This document shows, in pieces, positions 39,610-47,929 of a stretch of DNA of 64,000 nucleotides. Below the pieces are notes generated by a model, which did no database searches, was not told where the DNA came from, and saw only the letters and a program-made list of their open reading frames with translations. The stretch spans positions 5,022,001 through 5,086,000 of the forward strand of contig NZ_JAUSWW010000001.1 in NCBI RefSeq assembly GCF_030815415.1, in the 5' to 3' direction. Position 1 is the stretch's first letter. Every line of letters starts with the position of its first letter. This DNA is from Streptomyces canus (GTDB taxonomy: Bacteria > Actinomycetota > Actinomycetes > Streptomycetales > Streptomycetaceae). Position numbers and translations under genes: made by a program.

Positions 39610-40217
39610 GCCGGTACGTCCTGTGCGGCGGGGGTACCGGCCTCCTGCGAAACCGGGGTGCCGGAGACGATGTAGCGGACCTCGACCTGGGTGGTGTCGT
39701 TGACGAGGTCGACACTGCGCACCGTCAGGTTCACCACCCGGCCGCCGAGCAGGACTTCGAGGTGGGCGCGCAGGGCGTCGTCGTCGGTGTAGGCGGAGTC
39801 CAGACGCAGGCTGCGCCGGCGGTGGCGGGGGAAGAGTCGGGGGTGGTCGGCGACGTACATCACGGCGACGATCAGGGCCGTCAGCGCGGCGGTCAGCGGG
39901 TTGGCCTCGGCGGGCAGGCCGCCGAGCAGGCCGATGGCCAGGGCGGAGAAGTAGTACGCGATCTCGTGCTGGGCGATCTCGTACGACCGCAGCCGGATGA
40001 TCGACAGCACCCCGAACAGGCCCATCCCGAGCCCGATACCCACGGACGCCGAGCTCAGTGTCATCGCCACGGCGAGCACCCCGACGTTGACACCGAGGAA
40101 AGAGGCGACGAGGTCGCGGCGGTGATGGCGCGGGAAGTAGACGCCGAAGACGAGCACCGAGACTGCGGCGAGGTCGGAGGCGACAAGAACCAGCTGGTGA
40201 ACGGCTGTTGACGTCAT
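39606..40217 (-). CDS. DUF4956-family membrane protein
   Basis: A 203-residue protein with four or five membrane helices (LVASDLAAVSVLVFGVYF, VNVGVLAVAMTLSSASVG, EIAYYFSALAIGLLGGLP, ALTALIVAVMYVADH). The conserved cytoplasmic stretch GMGLFGVLSIIRLRSYEIAQ and a C-terminal ferredoxin-like soluble domain (LRLDSAYTDDDALRAHLEVL) are present. DUF4956 is regularly encoded with VTC proteins and may serve as their membrane partner. ATG 40217 (MTSTAV) is used; the TTG two codons upstream is an artefact. There is no clear ribosome-binding site. Confidence 0.88.
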   Translation of the reverse strand: MTSTAVHQLVLVASDLAAVSVLVFGVYFPRHHRRDLVASFLGVNVGVLAVAMTLSSASVGIGLGMGLFGVLSIIRLRSYEIAQHEIAYYFSALAIGLLGGLPAEANPLTAALTALIVAVMYVADHPRLFPRHRRRSLRLDSAYTDDDALRAHLEVLLGGRVVNLTVRSVDLVNDTTQVEVRYIVSGTPVSQEAGTPAAQDVPA

Positions 40218-40361
40218 GGGCAAACATTCGGCGGACAGCCTGTGAGTCCCCTTTGAGAAGGGTTAAGCGACTTTAAGAAGTCTTGGCAATGTCCGGACCG
40301 TCGGGGTCCCGTGGCCACAAGTTCCCCCGCTGCACGAGGAGTTCCTGGGTGATCCGACCGC

Positions 40362-40949
40362 TCAGGCCACCGCCGGCGCCGGGTTCCACCAGGGCGCGCT
40401 GTACCAGCCCCCGGGCACCCGGCGTCCGGCGACGACGCCGCCCGCGCAGTAGTACGGCGTCACCCCGTCCCGCCAGCGGTTGGAGACCGTGTACGTGCGG
40501 TCCGCCACGATGACCCGGCCATCTCGGGCGGTGACCGCGCCCGTGCCCAGGCCCGGCAGCACGGGCCCGGGGTCCAGGCGGAGCGCGGTGCGGGCGGCGC
40601 GGACGTAGTGGAGGCCCTCGACGGCGGCCGCCGTCGCCGAGTCGTACCGCCCGGCCGCGAGTTCCCCCTTCGCGGCGCGGTACCGCCCGGTCGCGTCGGC
40701 GAGGGCCTGCACGGCCGCCTTGTCACCCGCCGCGTCGATCCCCGCCGGACCGGCCCCGAGCCGCTCGACCCACCGCTCGGCCTCGCCGCGGGTGCCGGTC
40801 CCGGGATCGGGGTCGGCGTCGAGGTCGGGGACAGCGGGCGGCACTGCCGCCGGCACGACAGGCTCCGCCCGGCCGCCCTGCCTCCGCTGTGTGGCGACCG
40901 CGGCGGCCGCTGCGACGATCAGCAACAGTGCGAGTACGACGTATCCCAT
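40362..40949 (-). CDS. Membrane-anchored protein of unknown function
   Basis: A 195-residue protein. One N-terminal helix (MGYVVLALLLIVAAAAAVAT) acts as a signal anchor. A Pro/Asp-rich linker, a helical region (AERWVERLGAGPAGIDAAGD, AVEGLHYVRAARTALRLDPG) and a C-terminal beta module ending YYCAGGVVAGRRVPGGWYSA and PWWNPAPAVA follow. The tail motif of Gly, Trp and Tyr is familiar from conserved actinobacterial hypotheticals but no function is known to me. ATG 40949 is preceded by GGAGGAAGCG. Confidence 0.8.
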   Translation of the reverse strand: MGYVVLALLLIVAAAAAVATQRRQGGRAEPVVPAAVPPAVPDLDADPDPGTGTRGEAERWVERLGAGPAGIDAAGDKAAVQALADATGRYRAAKGELAAGRYDSATAAAVEGLHYVRAARTALRLDPGPVLPGLGTGAVTARDGRVIVADRTYTVSNRWRDGVTPYYCAGGVVAGRRVPGGWYSAPWWNPAPAVA

Positions 40950-41086
40950 CGCTTCCTCCAGCGCTTGCGGTCTCCCACGGGGCGGGGCAACCCGACCCCG
41001 TATGTCCCCATGAGACCCCGGGCCGCTGTGCTCGGACGCCGAGCCGTCTGTACGGCTCCTGTGAGGACGTCATGGCGCTCACGGCG

Positions 41087-41122
41087 AAGGGCGCCCGGGA
41101 CCTGAAAGTCCCGGGCGCCCTT
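41087..41122 (-). terminator. Terminator of the intradiol dioxygenase gene
   Basis: AAGGGCGCCCGGGAC and GTCCCGGGCGCCCTT form a perfect 15-bp stem with loop CTGAAA, starting 15 nt beyond the dioxygenase stop. Confidence 0.9.
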
Positions 41123-41136
41123 GTGCGGATCCGTGG

Positions 41137-42054
41137 TTACAGCGAGGTGCCCTCGTTCGTCGCGTCGGGGTCGACGCCCATCGTGAGGGAGCCGACGACG
41201 CCCTTGGCGATGTTCTTCTTGTTGTACTTCAGCTTGAGCAGGCCGCCCGCGGTGCCGCTCTGGTCGTAGATGGTGTCCTCGTCGAGCGTGGTGCGCTCGG
41301 TCGTCGAGGTCGAGTACGGCTCGACCTCGGCGGAGGCGAGCACGGACGTCTCGTCGAAGAAGAACTGGCCGGTGTGGCAGGTGGTGCCGCCCTCGTAACC
41401 GGCGTCCGTCCACTCGCCGCCCACATGCACCTTGGTGTGAATGTGGACGGTACGGCCCCGGTACCAGCCCGGGAAGATGGTCTTGAAGGTGACCTTGCCG
41501 TTCTTGTCCGTCCTCCACGTGCCGCGCAGGTAGCGTTCGTCGTCGGTCGGCTCCTCGTGGCCCCCGCCGCCGGTGCCACCGGACGGCGCGCCCGACGGCG
41601 GCTCACCGGTCGGGGTGCCGGAGGGGGCGCCCGTGGGAGCGGTGCCGCCACCGCCGGTCGACAGGCTCTCGTAGCCCGAGTAGATGCCCAGGGCGTCGCA
41701 GTGCCAGATGTCCACGGCGGCGTTGCGGATCGGCTTGCAGCTCTCCGAGTCGATCACCTTGAGGTCGAGGACGAGCGGGATGCCCTCCTTGTCCTCGGTG
41801 ATGTCGCGGCGGAGCTTGTCGGCGTCGATGTAGTACGGACCCTCGGTGGTCTCCGAGGTGAGCTTGTAGCAGACCTCGGCGGAGGAGGTGCCGCTCGCGG
41901 AGACGCTGCTCGTCGTCTCGTCGGCGAAGGCACCCGAGGCGAGCGTGGCGCCCGCGCCCACGGCCACGGCGGCACCCGCGCCCGCCACGACGACCTTGCG
42001 ACGCGTCAGGTCCCGCTTGTGCTTCGGCTCGTTGTTCTGCTGGTTTCCCGTCAT
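41137..42054 (-). CDS. Tat-exported intradiol ring-cleavage dioxygenase
   Basis: A 305-residue secreted catechol-dioxygenase-like protein. A Tat signal (RDLTRRKVVVAGAGAAVAVG) precedes the dioxygenase fold. The Fe(III) ligands are recognisable: Tyr in WHCDALGIYSGY, Tyr in FPGWYRGRTVHIH, and its two His. TSETTEGPYYIDADKLRRDI is the conserved entry. A Gly/Pro/Thr-rich insertion (TPTGEPPSGAPSGG) is inserted between ligands. ATG 42054 begins the signal. Extracellular intradiol dioxygenases of Streptomyces are thought to attack lignin-derived catechols. A truncated duplicate follows upstream and another homologue is at 50526. Confidence 0.92.
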   Translation of the reverse strand: MTGNQQNNEPKHKRDLTRRKVVVAGAGAAVAVGAGATLASGAFADETTSSVSASGTSSAEVCYKLTSETTEGPYYIDADKLRRDITEDKEGIPLVLDLKVIDSESCKPIRNAAVDIWHCDALGIYSGYESLSTGGGGTAPTGAPSGTPTGEPPSGAPSGGTGGGGHEEPTDDERYLRGTWRTDKNGKVTFKTIFPGWYRGRTVHIHTKVHVGGEWTDAGYEGGTTCHTGQFFFDETSVLASAEVEPYSTSTTERTTLDEDTIYDQSGTAGGLLKLKYNKKNIAKGVVGSLTMGVDPDATNEGTSL

Positions 42055-42111
42055 GGGCAGGAAAGTTAGGTAAGAAGGCTGTCAGGGGCGTGGGAAAGCA
42101 CTGTGGCGTCC

Positions 42112-42621
42112 TCAAAGGAACACGAGAGGAAAGCCTTTCCTTACTTGCCTGTTGGGGCCACTGTCGCGGGGGCGCCGGCCTCCACCGCGGGGCCGCAGCG
42201 AGGCCGCCGACAGCGTGTAGAGACCGCCGTTGGTGCTGCCCGCCGTGTCCTTGAGACAGCCGAAGAGCGTGCCCGTGGGCGCACCCGTGGGAGCCGGTCC
42301 GCCGCCACCCCCGTTGCCCATGTCCTCGTACCCCGAGCAGACGCCCACCGCGTCGCAGTGCCAGATGTCCACGGCCGCGTTACGGACCGGCCGGCAGGTC
42401 TCGTTGTCGATCACCTTGATCGTGAGGACGAACGGGATACCCGGCCGGTCCTCGGTGACATCCCGGCGGATCTTGTCCGCGTCGATGTAGTACGGACCCT
42501 CGATGATCTCCGAGGTCAGCACATAGCACTCCTCGGCCACCTGCGCCGGAGGCCGTCTCCGCTCCCCCGCACCGGCGTTCGCCGCGTACGCGCTGCCGCC
42601 CAGGCCCGCCGCCGCGATCAC
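42112..42621 (-). pseudogene. Truncated duplicate of the intradiol dioxygenase
   Basis: From a GTG the frame reads MIAAAGLGGSAYAANAGA, then ECYVLTSEIIEGPYYIDADK, RPVRNAAVDIWHCDAVG. This is closely similar to the downstream intact gene. The Tat n-region is missing: the upstream sequence CTGACAGCTTTCTTACCT, shared with the intact copy, runs straight into the hydrophobic core. The iron-ligand Tyr is a Cys (GVCSGY), and everything after the glycine-rich loop, including the His ligands, is replaced by unrelated sequence. It is a tandem duplicate in decay. Confidence 0.8.
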
Positions 42622-42697
42622 TCCGGCGCCCCGGCTGGAAGCCAGGTAAGAAAGCTGTCAGTGAGCTGAGAAAACAGCCTGTTTCCGGCACGCACGC

Positions 42698-42738
42698 AAA
42701 AGGGACTTGAAATCGTGCGTCGATTTCAAGTCCCTTTT
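42698..42738 (-). terminator. aspS intrinsic terminator
   Basis: An 18-bp perfect stem (AAAAGGGACTTGAAATCG; loop; CGATTTCAAGTCCCTTTT) with a TTTT tail on the minus strand begins 24 nt beyond the aspS stop. Low-GC arms make it stand out in this genome. Confidence 0.93.
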
Positions 42739-42762
42739 ATCAACCGAGTTACAAGGCTTGCC

Positions 42763-44526
42763 TTACTTCGGCTGCGGCTTGCGCACCGACAGGTGCAGCT
42801 CCTTCAGCCGCGCCTCCTCCAGCTCCGTCGGCGCGCCCATCATCAGGTCCTGGGCGTTGCCGTTGAGCGGGAAGGCGATGGTCTCGCGGATGTTCGGTTC
42901 GTCGGCCAGCAGCATCACGATGCGGTCGACGCCGGGCGCGATCCCGCCGTGCGGCGGGGCGCCGAAGCGGAACGCCCGCAGCATGCCGGCGAACTTCTCC
43001 TCCACCGTCTCGCGGTCGTAGCCCGCGATCTCGAAGGCCTTCAGCATGATCTCGGGCTCGTGGTTCCGGATCGCGCCGGAGGACAGCTCGACACCGTTGC
43101 AGACGATGTCGTACTGCCAGCCGAGGATGTCCAGCGGGTCCTGGGTCTCCAGGGCCTCAAGACCGCCCTGCGGCATGGAGAACGGGTTGTGCGAGAAGTC
43201 GATCGCGCCGGTCTCCTCGTCCTTCTCGTACATCGGGAAGTCGACGATCCAGCAGAACCGGAAGACGTTCTCCTCGAAGTGCCCGGCACGCTTGGCGGCC
43301 TCGACCCGCACCGCGCCCATGATCTTCGAGACCTCGTCGAACTCGCCCGCACCGAAGAACACGGCGTGCCCGGCGGCCAGCGACAGCCGCTTGGTCAGCT
43401 CGGCGACGTTCTCCTCGGTGAGGAACTTCGCGATCGGCCCGGACAGCGAACCGTCTTCGGCGACCCGCACCCAGGCCAGACCCTTCGCACCCTGCGAGAC
43501 GGCGTAGTCGCCGAGCTGGTCGAAGAACTTCCGCGGCTGCGCGGAGACGTCCGGCACCGCCAGCGCCCGCACGTGCTTGCCGGCGAACGCCTTGAACTCC
43601 GAGCCCTCGAAGACATCGGTGATGTCGACGAGCTCCAGCTGGGCCCGCAGGTCCGGCTTGTCGGAGCCGTACTTCAGCATCGCCTCACGGAACGGGATCC
43701 GCGGGAAGGGGGACGTCACATGACGCCCGTTGCCGAACTCCTCGAACAGCTCCGTCATGAGCTTCTCGATCGGCTGGAAGACATCCTCCTGCTCGACGAA
43801 GCTCATCTCGACGTCGAGCTGGTAGAACTCGCCCGGCGAACGGTCCGCGCGGGCGTCCTCGTCACGGAAACAGGGCGCGATCTGGAAGTACCGGTCGAAG
43901 CCCGAGATCATCAGCAGCTGCTTGAACTGCTGCGGCGCCTGGGGGAGGGCGTAGAACTTGCCCGGGTTCAGACGCGACGGCACGACGAAGTCACGCGCGC
44001 CCTCGGGAGAGGTGGCGGACAGGATCGGCGTCGCCATCTCGTTGAAGCCCAGCGCCGTCATCTTGTGACGGATCGCGGAGATGACCGACGTACGCAGCAG
44101 GATGTTCTTGTGCATCCGCTCGCGGCGCAGGTCCAGGAAGCGGTACTCCAGGCGCCGCTCCTCGTTGACCCCGTCCTCGGTGTTGATCGTGAAGGGCAGC
44201 GGGGCGGCCGCGCCGAGCAGCTCGACCTCGCCGACCTCGACCTCGATCTCGCCGGTGGGCAGGTCGGGGTTCACGTTGTCGGTTCCACGTGAAACAACCT
44301 TGCCGTCCACCCGGACCGTGGACTCCTTGGAGACCTTGTCCAGGGCCTCGTAGGCAGGGGTGCCGGGACGGGCGACGAGCTGCGTGATGCCGTAGTGGTC
44401 GCGCAGATCGATGAAGAGGATGCCGCCCAGGTCGCGCCGATTGTGCAGCCAGCCGCTCAGCCGGACGTCGGTACCGACGTCAGAGGCGCGGAGCTCGCCG
44501 CAGGTGTGGGACCTGTACCGATGCAT
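42763..44526 (-). CDS. aspS: Aspartyl-tRNA synthetase
   Basis: Charges tRNA-Asp (possibly also tRNA-Asn, as in many actinobacteria that use GatCAB). The 587-residue bacterial-type enzyme has an OB-fold anticodon domain (VRLSGWLHNRRDLGGILFID), class II motif 1 (FNEMATPILSATSPEGARDF), motif 2 (FDRYFQIAPCFRDEDARADR), the bacterial GAD insertion and motif 3 (GIAPGVDRIVMLLADEPNIR). ATG 44526 is used. An intragenic parS site lies at 44282. A strong terminator follows. Confidence 0.97.
   Translation of the reverse strand: MHRYRSHTCGELRASDVGTDVRLSGWLHNRRDLGGILFIDLRDHYGITQLVARPGTPAYEALDKVSKESTVRVDGKVVSRGTDNVNPDLPTGEIEVEVGEVELLGAAAPLPFTINTEDGVNEERRLEYRFLDLRRERMHKNILLRTSVISAIRHKMTALGFNEMATPILSATSPEGARDFVVPSRLNPGKFYALPQAPQQFKQLLMISGFDRYFQIAPCFRDEDARADRSPGEFYQLDVEMSFVEQEDVFQPIEKLMTELFEEFGNGRHVTSPFPRIPFREAMLKYGSDKPDLRAQLELVDITDVFEGSEFKAFAGKHVRALAVPDVSAQPRKFFDQLGDYAVSQGAKGLAWVRVAEDGSLSGPIAKFLTEENVAELTKRLSLAAGHAVFFGAGEFDEVSKIMGAVRVEAAKRAGHFEENVFRFCWIVDFPMYEKDEETGAIDFSHNPFSMPQGGLEALETQDPLDILGWQYDIVCNGVELSSGAIRNHEPEIMLKAFEIAGYDRETVEEKFAGMLRAFRFGAPPHGGIAPGVDRIVMLLADEPNIRETIAFPLNGNAQDLMMGAPTELEEARLKELHLSVRKPQPK
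44282..44295. promoter_or_regulatory. parS centromere site (ParB binding)
   Basis: GTTCCACGTGAAAC differs by one base from the palindromic Streptomyces parS consensus GTTTCACGTGAAAC. It lies inside aspS without disturbing the frame. ParB binds clusters of such sites around oriC to segregate chromosomes in sporulating hyphae. No second site was found in the window. Confidence 0.85.
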
Positions 44527-44710
44527 CGTCGTTCATCGTCCTTACATCTTGGGCTGTGCCGAGGGTCACTCCCCGACAAGGAACGGGCCATGGTGCCCGG
44601 ACCTCCCAAGGGTACCGGCCGCCCCAAGATCGGCTCCCCACCATTGATCGGGAGGACGTGGACCCGGCCATCGGTGGCAGCCCCCGATCGCCTCTCCCTA
44701 CAGTGGGGCA

Positions 44711-46840
44711 ATGCGCACTGGTGAGCCCCTGCCCGCCGTGGGGGACATCCTCGCCGCCCTCGCGACCGGCCTGTGGCACTGGGACACCGCAACGGGCCAG
44801 GTCACCGTGGACGCCGAGGCCGCACGGCTGCTCGGGCTGCCCGCCGAGCCGACCACCCTCACGGAGGTCCAGGCACGCGCGCGTATGCACGCCGTCGACT
44901 GGAACGAGATCACCGGCGTCATCCAGCTCGCCGTCGCCGAGGGCACCCTCGCCGAGGTCCGCATCCGGATCATGGATGAGCAGAACCGGGTGGTGCGGGT
45001 CGTCCGCAGCCGCTCGAATCCCTCCTACGACGCCGAGCGCCGCGCCTTCGTCCTGATCGGCACCCTGCAGGAGGTCACCGAGCCCTCGCCCGGCACCCCC
45101 GCCGGCCGCAGCGCCATCACCGGCGACTGGCGGCGCTCCAGGGAGGCGTTCCTGCTGGACGCGGGCCGCGCCCTGGCCGAGGCCCGCTCCACCGAGGAGG
45201 TCCTCCGGGTCGCCGCGGGCCTGTCGATGCCGGGCTTCTCCCCGGACGGCCTCGCGGTCTTCGGCGTCGAGGGCGACCGCCTGAAGATCATCGGCCACCA
45301 CGGCCAGCAACCCGGCGACGAGGGCCCCTTCTCCCACATGGCCCTGGAGACGGACTACCCCGCCGCCGAGGTGGTCCGCACCGGCCGCGCGGTCTATCTC
45401 TCCACCCCCGAGCAGTACCGGAACCGCTACCCGGTCACCTGGCCCCTCGCGGCCAACTTCGGCCGCCAGTCCTGGGCCTTTCTCCCCCTCACGGTCGCGG
45501 GCCGCACGATGGGCGCGTGGATGGCGGCCTTCGCCTACCCGGTCGCCTTCACCCCGGACGAGAGATCCGTGCTCACGACGGTCGCCCGGATGCTCGCCCA
45601 GGCACTGTCCCGCGCGGAGGCGGCCGAGTCGGCCAGAGAGCTCACCGACGGCCTCCAGCGCTCCATGCTCCCCAAGCTGGGCCCCGAGATACCGGGCATG
45701 AGCGTGGCGGCCCGCTACGTCCCCACCGGCGGCGGCCTCCAGGTGGGCGGCGACTGGTACGACATGATCCCGCTGCCCGGGGCAGGACGCTTCGCCCTGG
45801 TCATAGGCGACGTACAGGGCCACGACGTCCACGCGGCGGGCCTGATGGGCCAGCTGCGCATAGCCCTGCGGGCCTACGCCTCGGAGGGCCACCGCCCCGA
45901 CGCGGTCCTGTCCCGCGCCTCCCGCTTCCTGCACGGCATGACGTACGACTCCCACGACCCCGCCGACCAGCGCTTCGCGACCTGCCTCTACGTCGAGGTA
46001 GACCCCGCCACCGGCCGGCTCGACATCGCCCGCGCCGGCCATCCCGACCCCGCGATCCGCATGGCGGACGGCACGGTCCTGGTCCGCCGCACGGACGGCG
46101 GCCTCCCCCTCGGCATCGACCCCGACGCCGACTACCCCACCACCCGCCTCACGCTCGAGCCCGGCGAGACGATGATGGTCTGCACCGACGGCCTGATCGA
46201 GACGGGCGGCCACGACCTGGAGACCGGCTGGCAGCGGGTCCGCGGGATCCTGGAGGAACACAAGGGCGACCTGGAGGAACTGGCGGACGCCCTGGTCCAG
46301 GCAGTGCACGGCCCCTCCTCCCACCACACGACGGGCCCCCTGGCGGACCGCCGCGAGGACGACATAGCGGTCCTGCTGCTGTGCCGCGAGGGAGAGGGCT
46401 GCGGCTGCGGCGACACCGTCGCGACGACGCCACAGGTCCGCCGCACGATGCTGTCGGTCGCCCAGGCGGAACCGGAACGCGTGGCGGTGGCCCGCCAGCA
46501 GCTGAAGGAACTCCTCCACGACTGGCCCTCGGAGGACCAGGTGGACTCGGCGGTACTGCTGCTGTCCGAGATGCTGACGAACGTCCTGGTCCACACCGAC
46601 GCGGACGCGCTGCTCCTGGCGGAGGTACGCGGCGAACAGGGCGCCCGCCGAATGCACGTCAAGGTGACCGACACCAGCGACGACCTCCCCCACGTCCGCC
46701 GCCCCGGCGAACTGGCCTCGTCGGGCCGCGGGTTGATGCTGATCGAACTCCTCGCCGACACCTGGGGCGTGGACCCACAGGGCGAGGGCAAGAGCATCTG
46801 GTTCGAGCTCTACGAGTCGACGGCGGAAACACCGGAGTAG
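44711..46840 (+). CDS. PAS-GAF-SpoIIE phosphatase with C-terminal anti-sigma-type ATPase domain
   Basis: A 709-residue cytoplasmic regulator. A PAS-like domain (about 10-120), a GAF domain (about 140-310: GFSPDGLAVFGVEGDRLKII), a SpoIIE/PP2C domain (about 325-550: GLQVGGDWYDMIPLPG, VIGDVQGHDVHAAG, MVCTDGLIETGG, DRREDDIAVLLL) and an HATPase kinase-like domain (about 580-700: LLLSEMLTNVLVHTDA, GRGLMLIELLADTWGV) follow in order. It combines both arms of the partner-switching pathway that releases sigma factors. TACAGT 6 nt before ATG 44711 suggests a leaderless mRNA. Divergent from aspS. Confidence 0.93.
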   Translation: MRTGEPLPAVGDILAALATGLWHWDTATGQVTVDAEAARLLGLPAEPTTLTEVQARARMHAVDWNEITGVIQLAVAEGTLAEVRIRIMDEQNRVVRVVRSRSNPSYDAERRAFVLIGTLQEVTEPSPGTPAGRSAITGDWRRSREAFLLDAGRALAEARSTEEVLRVAAGLSMPGFSPDGLAVFGVEGDRLKIIGHHGQQPGDEGPFSHMALETDYPAAEVVRTGRAVYLSTPEQYRNRYPVTWPLAANFGRQSWAFLPLTVAGRTMGAWMAAFAYPVAFTPDERSVLTTVARMLAQALSRAEAAESARELTDGLQRSMLPKLGPEIPGMSVAARYVPTGGGLQVGGDWYDMIPLPGAGRFALVIGDVQGHDVHAAGLMGQLRIALRAYASEGHRPDAVLSRASRFLHGMTYDSHDPADQRFATCLYVEVDPATGRLDIARAGHPDPAIRMADGTVLVRRTDGGLPLGIDPDADYPTTRLTLEPGETMMVCTDGLIETGGHDLETGWQRVRGILEEHKGDLEELADALVQAVHGPSSHHTTGPLADRREDDIAVLLLCREGEGCGCGDTVATTPQVRRTMLSVAQAEPERVAVARQQLKELLHDWPSEDQVDSAVLLLSEMLTNVLVHTDADALLLAEVRGEQGARRMHVKVTDTSDDLPHVRRPGELASSGRGLMLIELLADTWGVDPQGEGKSIWFELYESTAETPE

Positions 46841-46969
46841 AACTCCCGCGGCAACCCTTCAACACACGTACAGAACCGATACTTCTGTCCACCTTTCGGG
46901 CGAACATCCTTAATGCGAACGCGAGTTGCCCTTCCGCGTCTCTAGGTTCCGAAGCGGAGGTGATGCTCG

Positions 46970-47839
46970 ATGAACGAGCAGAACAACACGCGCAAGGACG
47001 CGATCGACATCAACGACTTCGTGTTCGCGGCCACGGGGGCCCGGGTGCGGAGGCTGACGATGCCGGACGGGACGCACTGGTTTCCCGCGGTCGACGTATG
47101 CAAGGAGCTTGGGTACACCACCCCTCGAAAGGCGCTGCTCGACCACGTTCCCCAAGAGCACCGAGAGATTCTCGAGACAGTGACTGGAGGTCACACTCTC
47201 AGCGTTCCCGCAGGTCGGGAGTGGCGACGAGACATGAACGTCGTCGATCTCCAGGGCCTGATCCGCTTGGTCAACGGCTGCACGAAGCCGGAGTCCCAGC
47301 CCTTCAAGAACTGGGTCGCCGAAGTCATCGCCACCATCCAGCGCGACGGCTCCTACTCCCTGGAACCGGCCCCCGCGCAGCCCGCCCCCACCGAGTGCAC
47401 CGCATACGCCGTGCCCCAACAGCTCGCCGACGCACTCGTCCGGCTCGAAGAGCGCTCCTGCCACACGGACGAAGCACTACGGCGAATCGACCACAAGCAG
47501 AACGTGATCATCGAGTCCCTCCGGGACATCACTCAGGCCCTACGGCGCTCAGGTGACCGCTCCCGCCCCGTCGAGGCCCCGGAGCTGACGCCCCAGCAGC
47601 TCCTGGCCAACTGGAAGTCCCGGAACCTGGTCGTCACCGAGGACGTACACGCGGTGGCCGCCCACCTGGCTCCTGCGCTGCTGCACGGCGGCGCCGGTTA
47701 CAGCGTGGACGAGATCTCCGTCTGCACCGGGCTGTCGCCCGACCGCGTCCACGACAGCCTGGAGTTGCTGTCCGAGCAGGAATGTGTGCGGCAGGTGGGC
47801 CGCGCCCCGAACGGCGCGCCGTTCTACGTACTGCCGTAA
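46970..47839 (+). CDS. BRO-N domain protein with C-terminal winged helix
   Basis: A 289-residue DNA-binding protein. Residues about 10-125 form a BRO/phage-antirepressor N-terminal domain (FVFAATGARVRRLTMPDGTH, WFPAVDVCKELGYTTPRKAL, MNVVDLQGLIRLVNGCTKPE, FKNWVAEVIATIQRDGSY). A helical linker and a winged-helix-like end (GYSVDEISVCTGLSPDRVHD, SLELLSEQECVRQVGRAPNG) follow. A strong site, GGAGGTGAT, precedes ATG 46970. BRO-N proteins are typical of phages and mobile elements; here no other phage gene is nearby, so it appears domesticated as a regulator. Confidence 0.88.
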   Translation: MNEQNNTRKDAIDINDFVFAATGARVRRLTMPDGTHWFPAVDVCKELGYTTPRKALLDHVPQEHREILETVTGGHTLSVPAGREWRRDMNVVDLQGLIRLVNGCTKPESQPFKNWVAEVIATIQRDGSYSLEPAPAQPAPTECTAYAVPQQLADALVRLEERSCHTDEALRRIDHKQNVIIESLRDITQALRRSGDRSRPVEAPELTPQQLLANWKSRNLVVTEDVHAVAAHLAPALLHGGAGYSVDEISVCTGLSPDRVHDSLELLSEQECVRQVGRAPNGAPFYVLP

Positions 47840-47859
47840 TCCGGTAACGCCCACGCAGA

Positions 47860-47900
47860 AAAGGCCCGAAGCCGCACCCCAAACTTGCGGCTTCGGGCCT
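47860..47900. terminator. Bidirectional terminator
   Basis: AAGGCCCGAAGCCGCA and TGCGGCTTCGGGCCTT form a perfect 16-bp stem with a 9-nt loop between the BRO-N gene and the convergent pirin gene. Confidence 0.92.
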
Positions 47901-47929
47901 TCTCACAACCTACCGAGTCGCAGCCCGCC

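Noticed and set aside
44480..46693. 737-codon minus-strand open frame
   Set aside because: Antisense of the PAS-GAF-SpoIIE gene.
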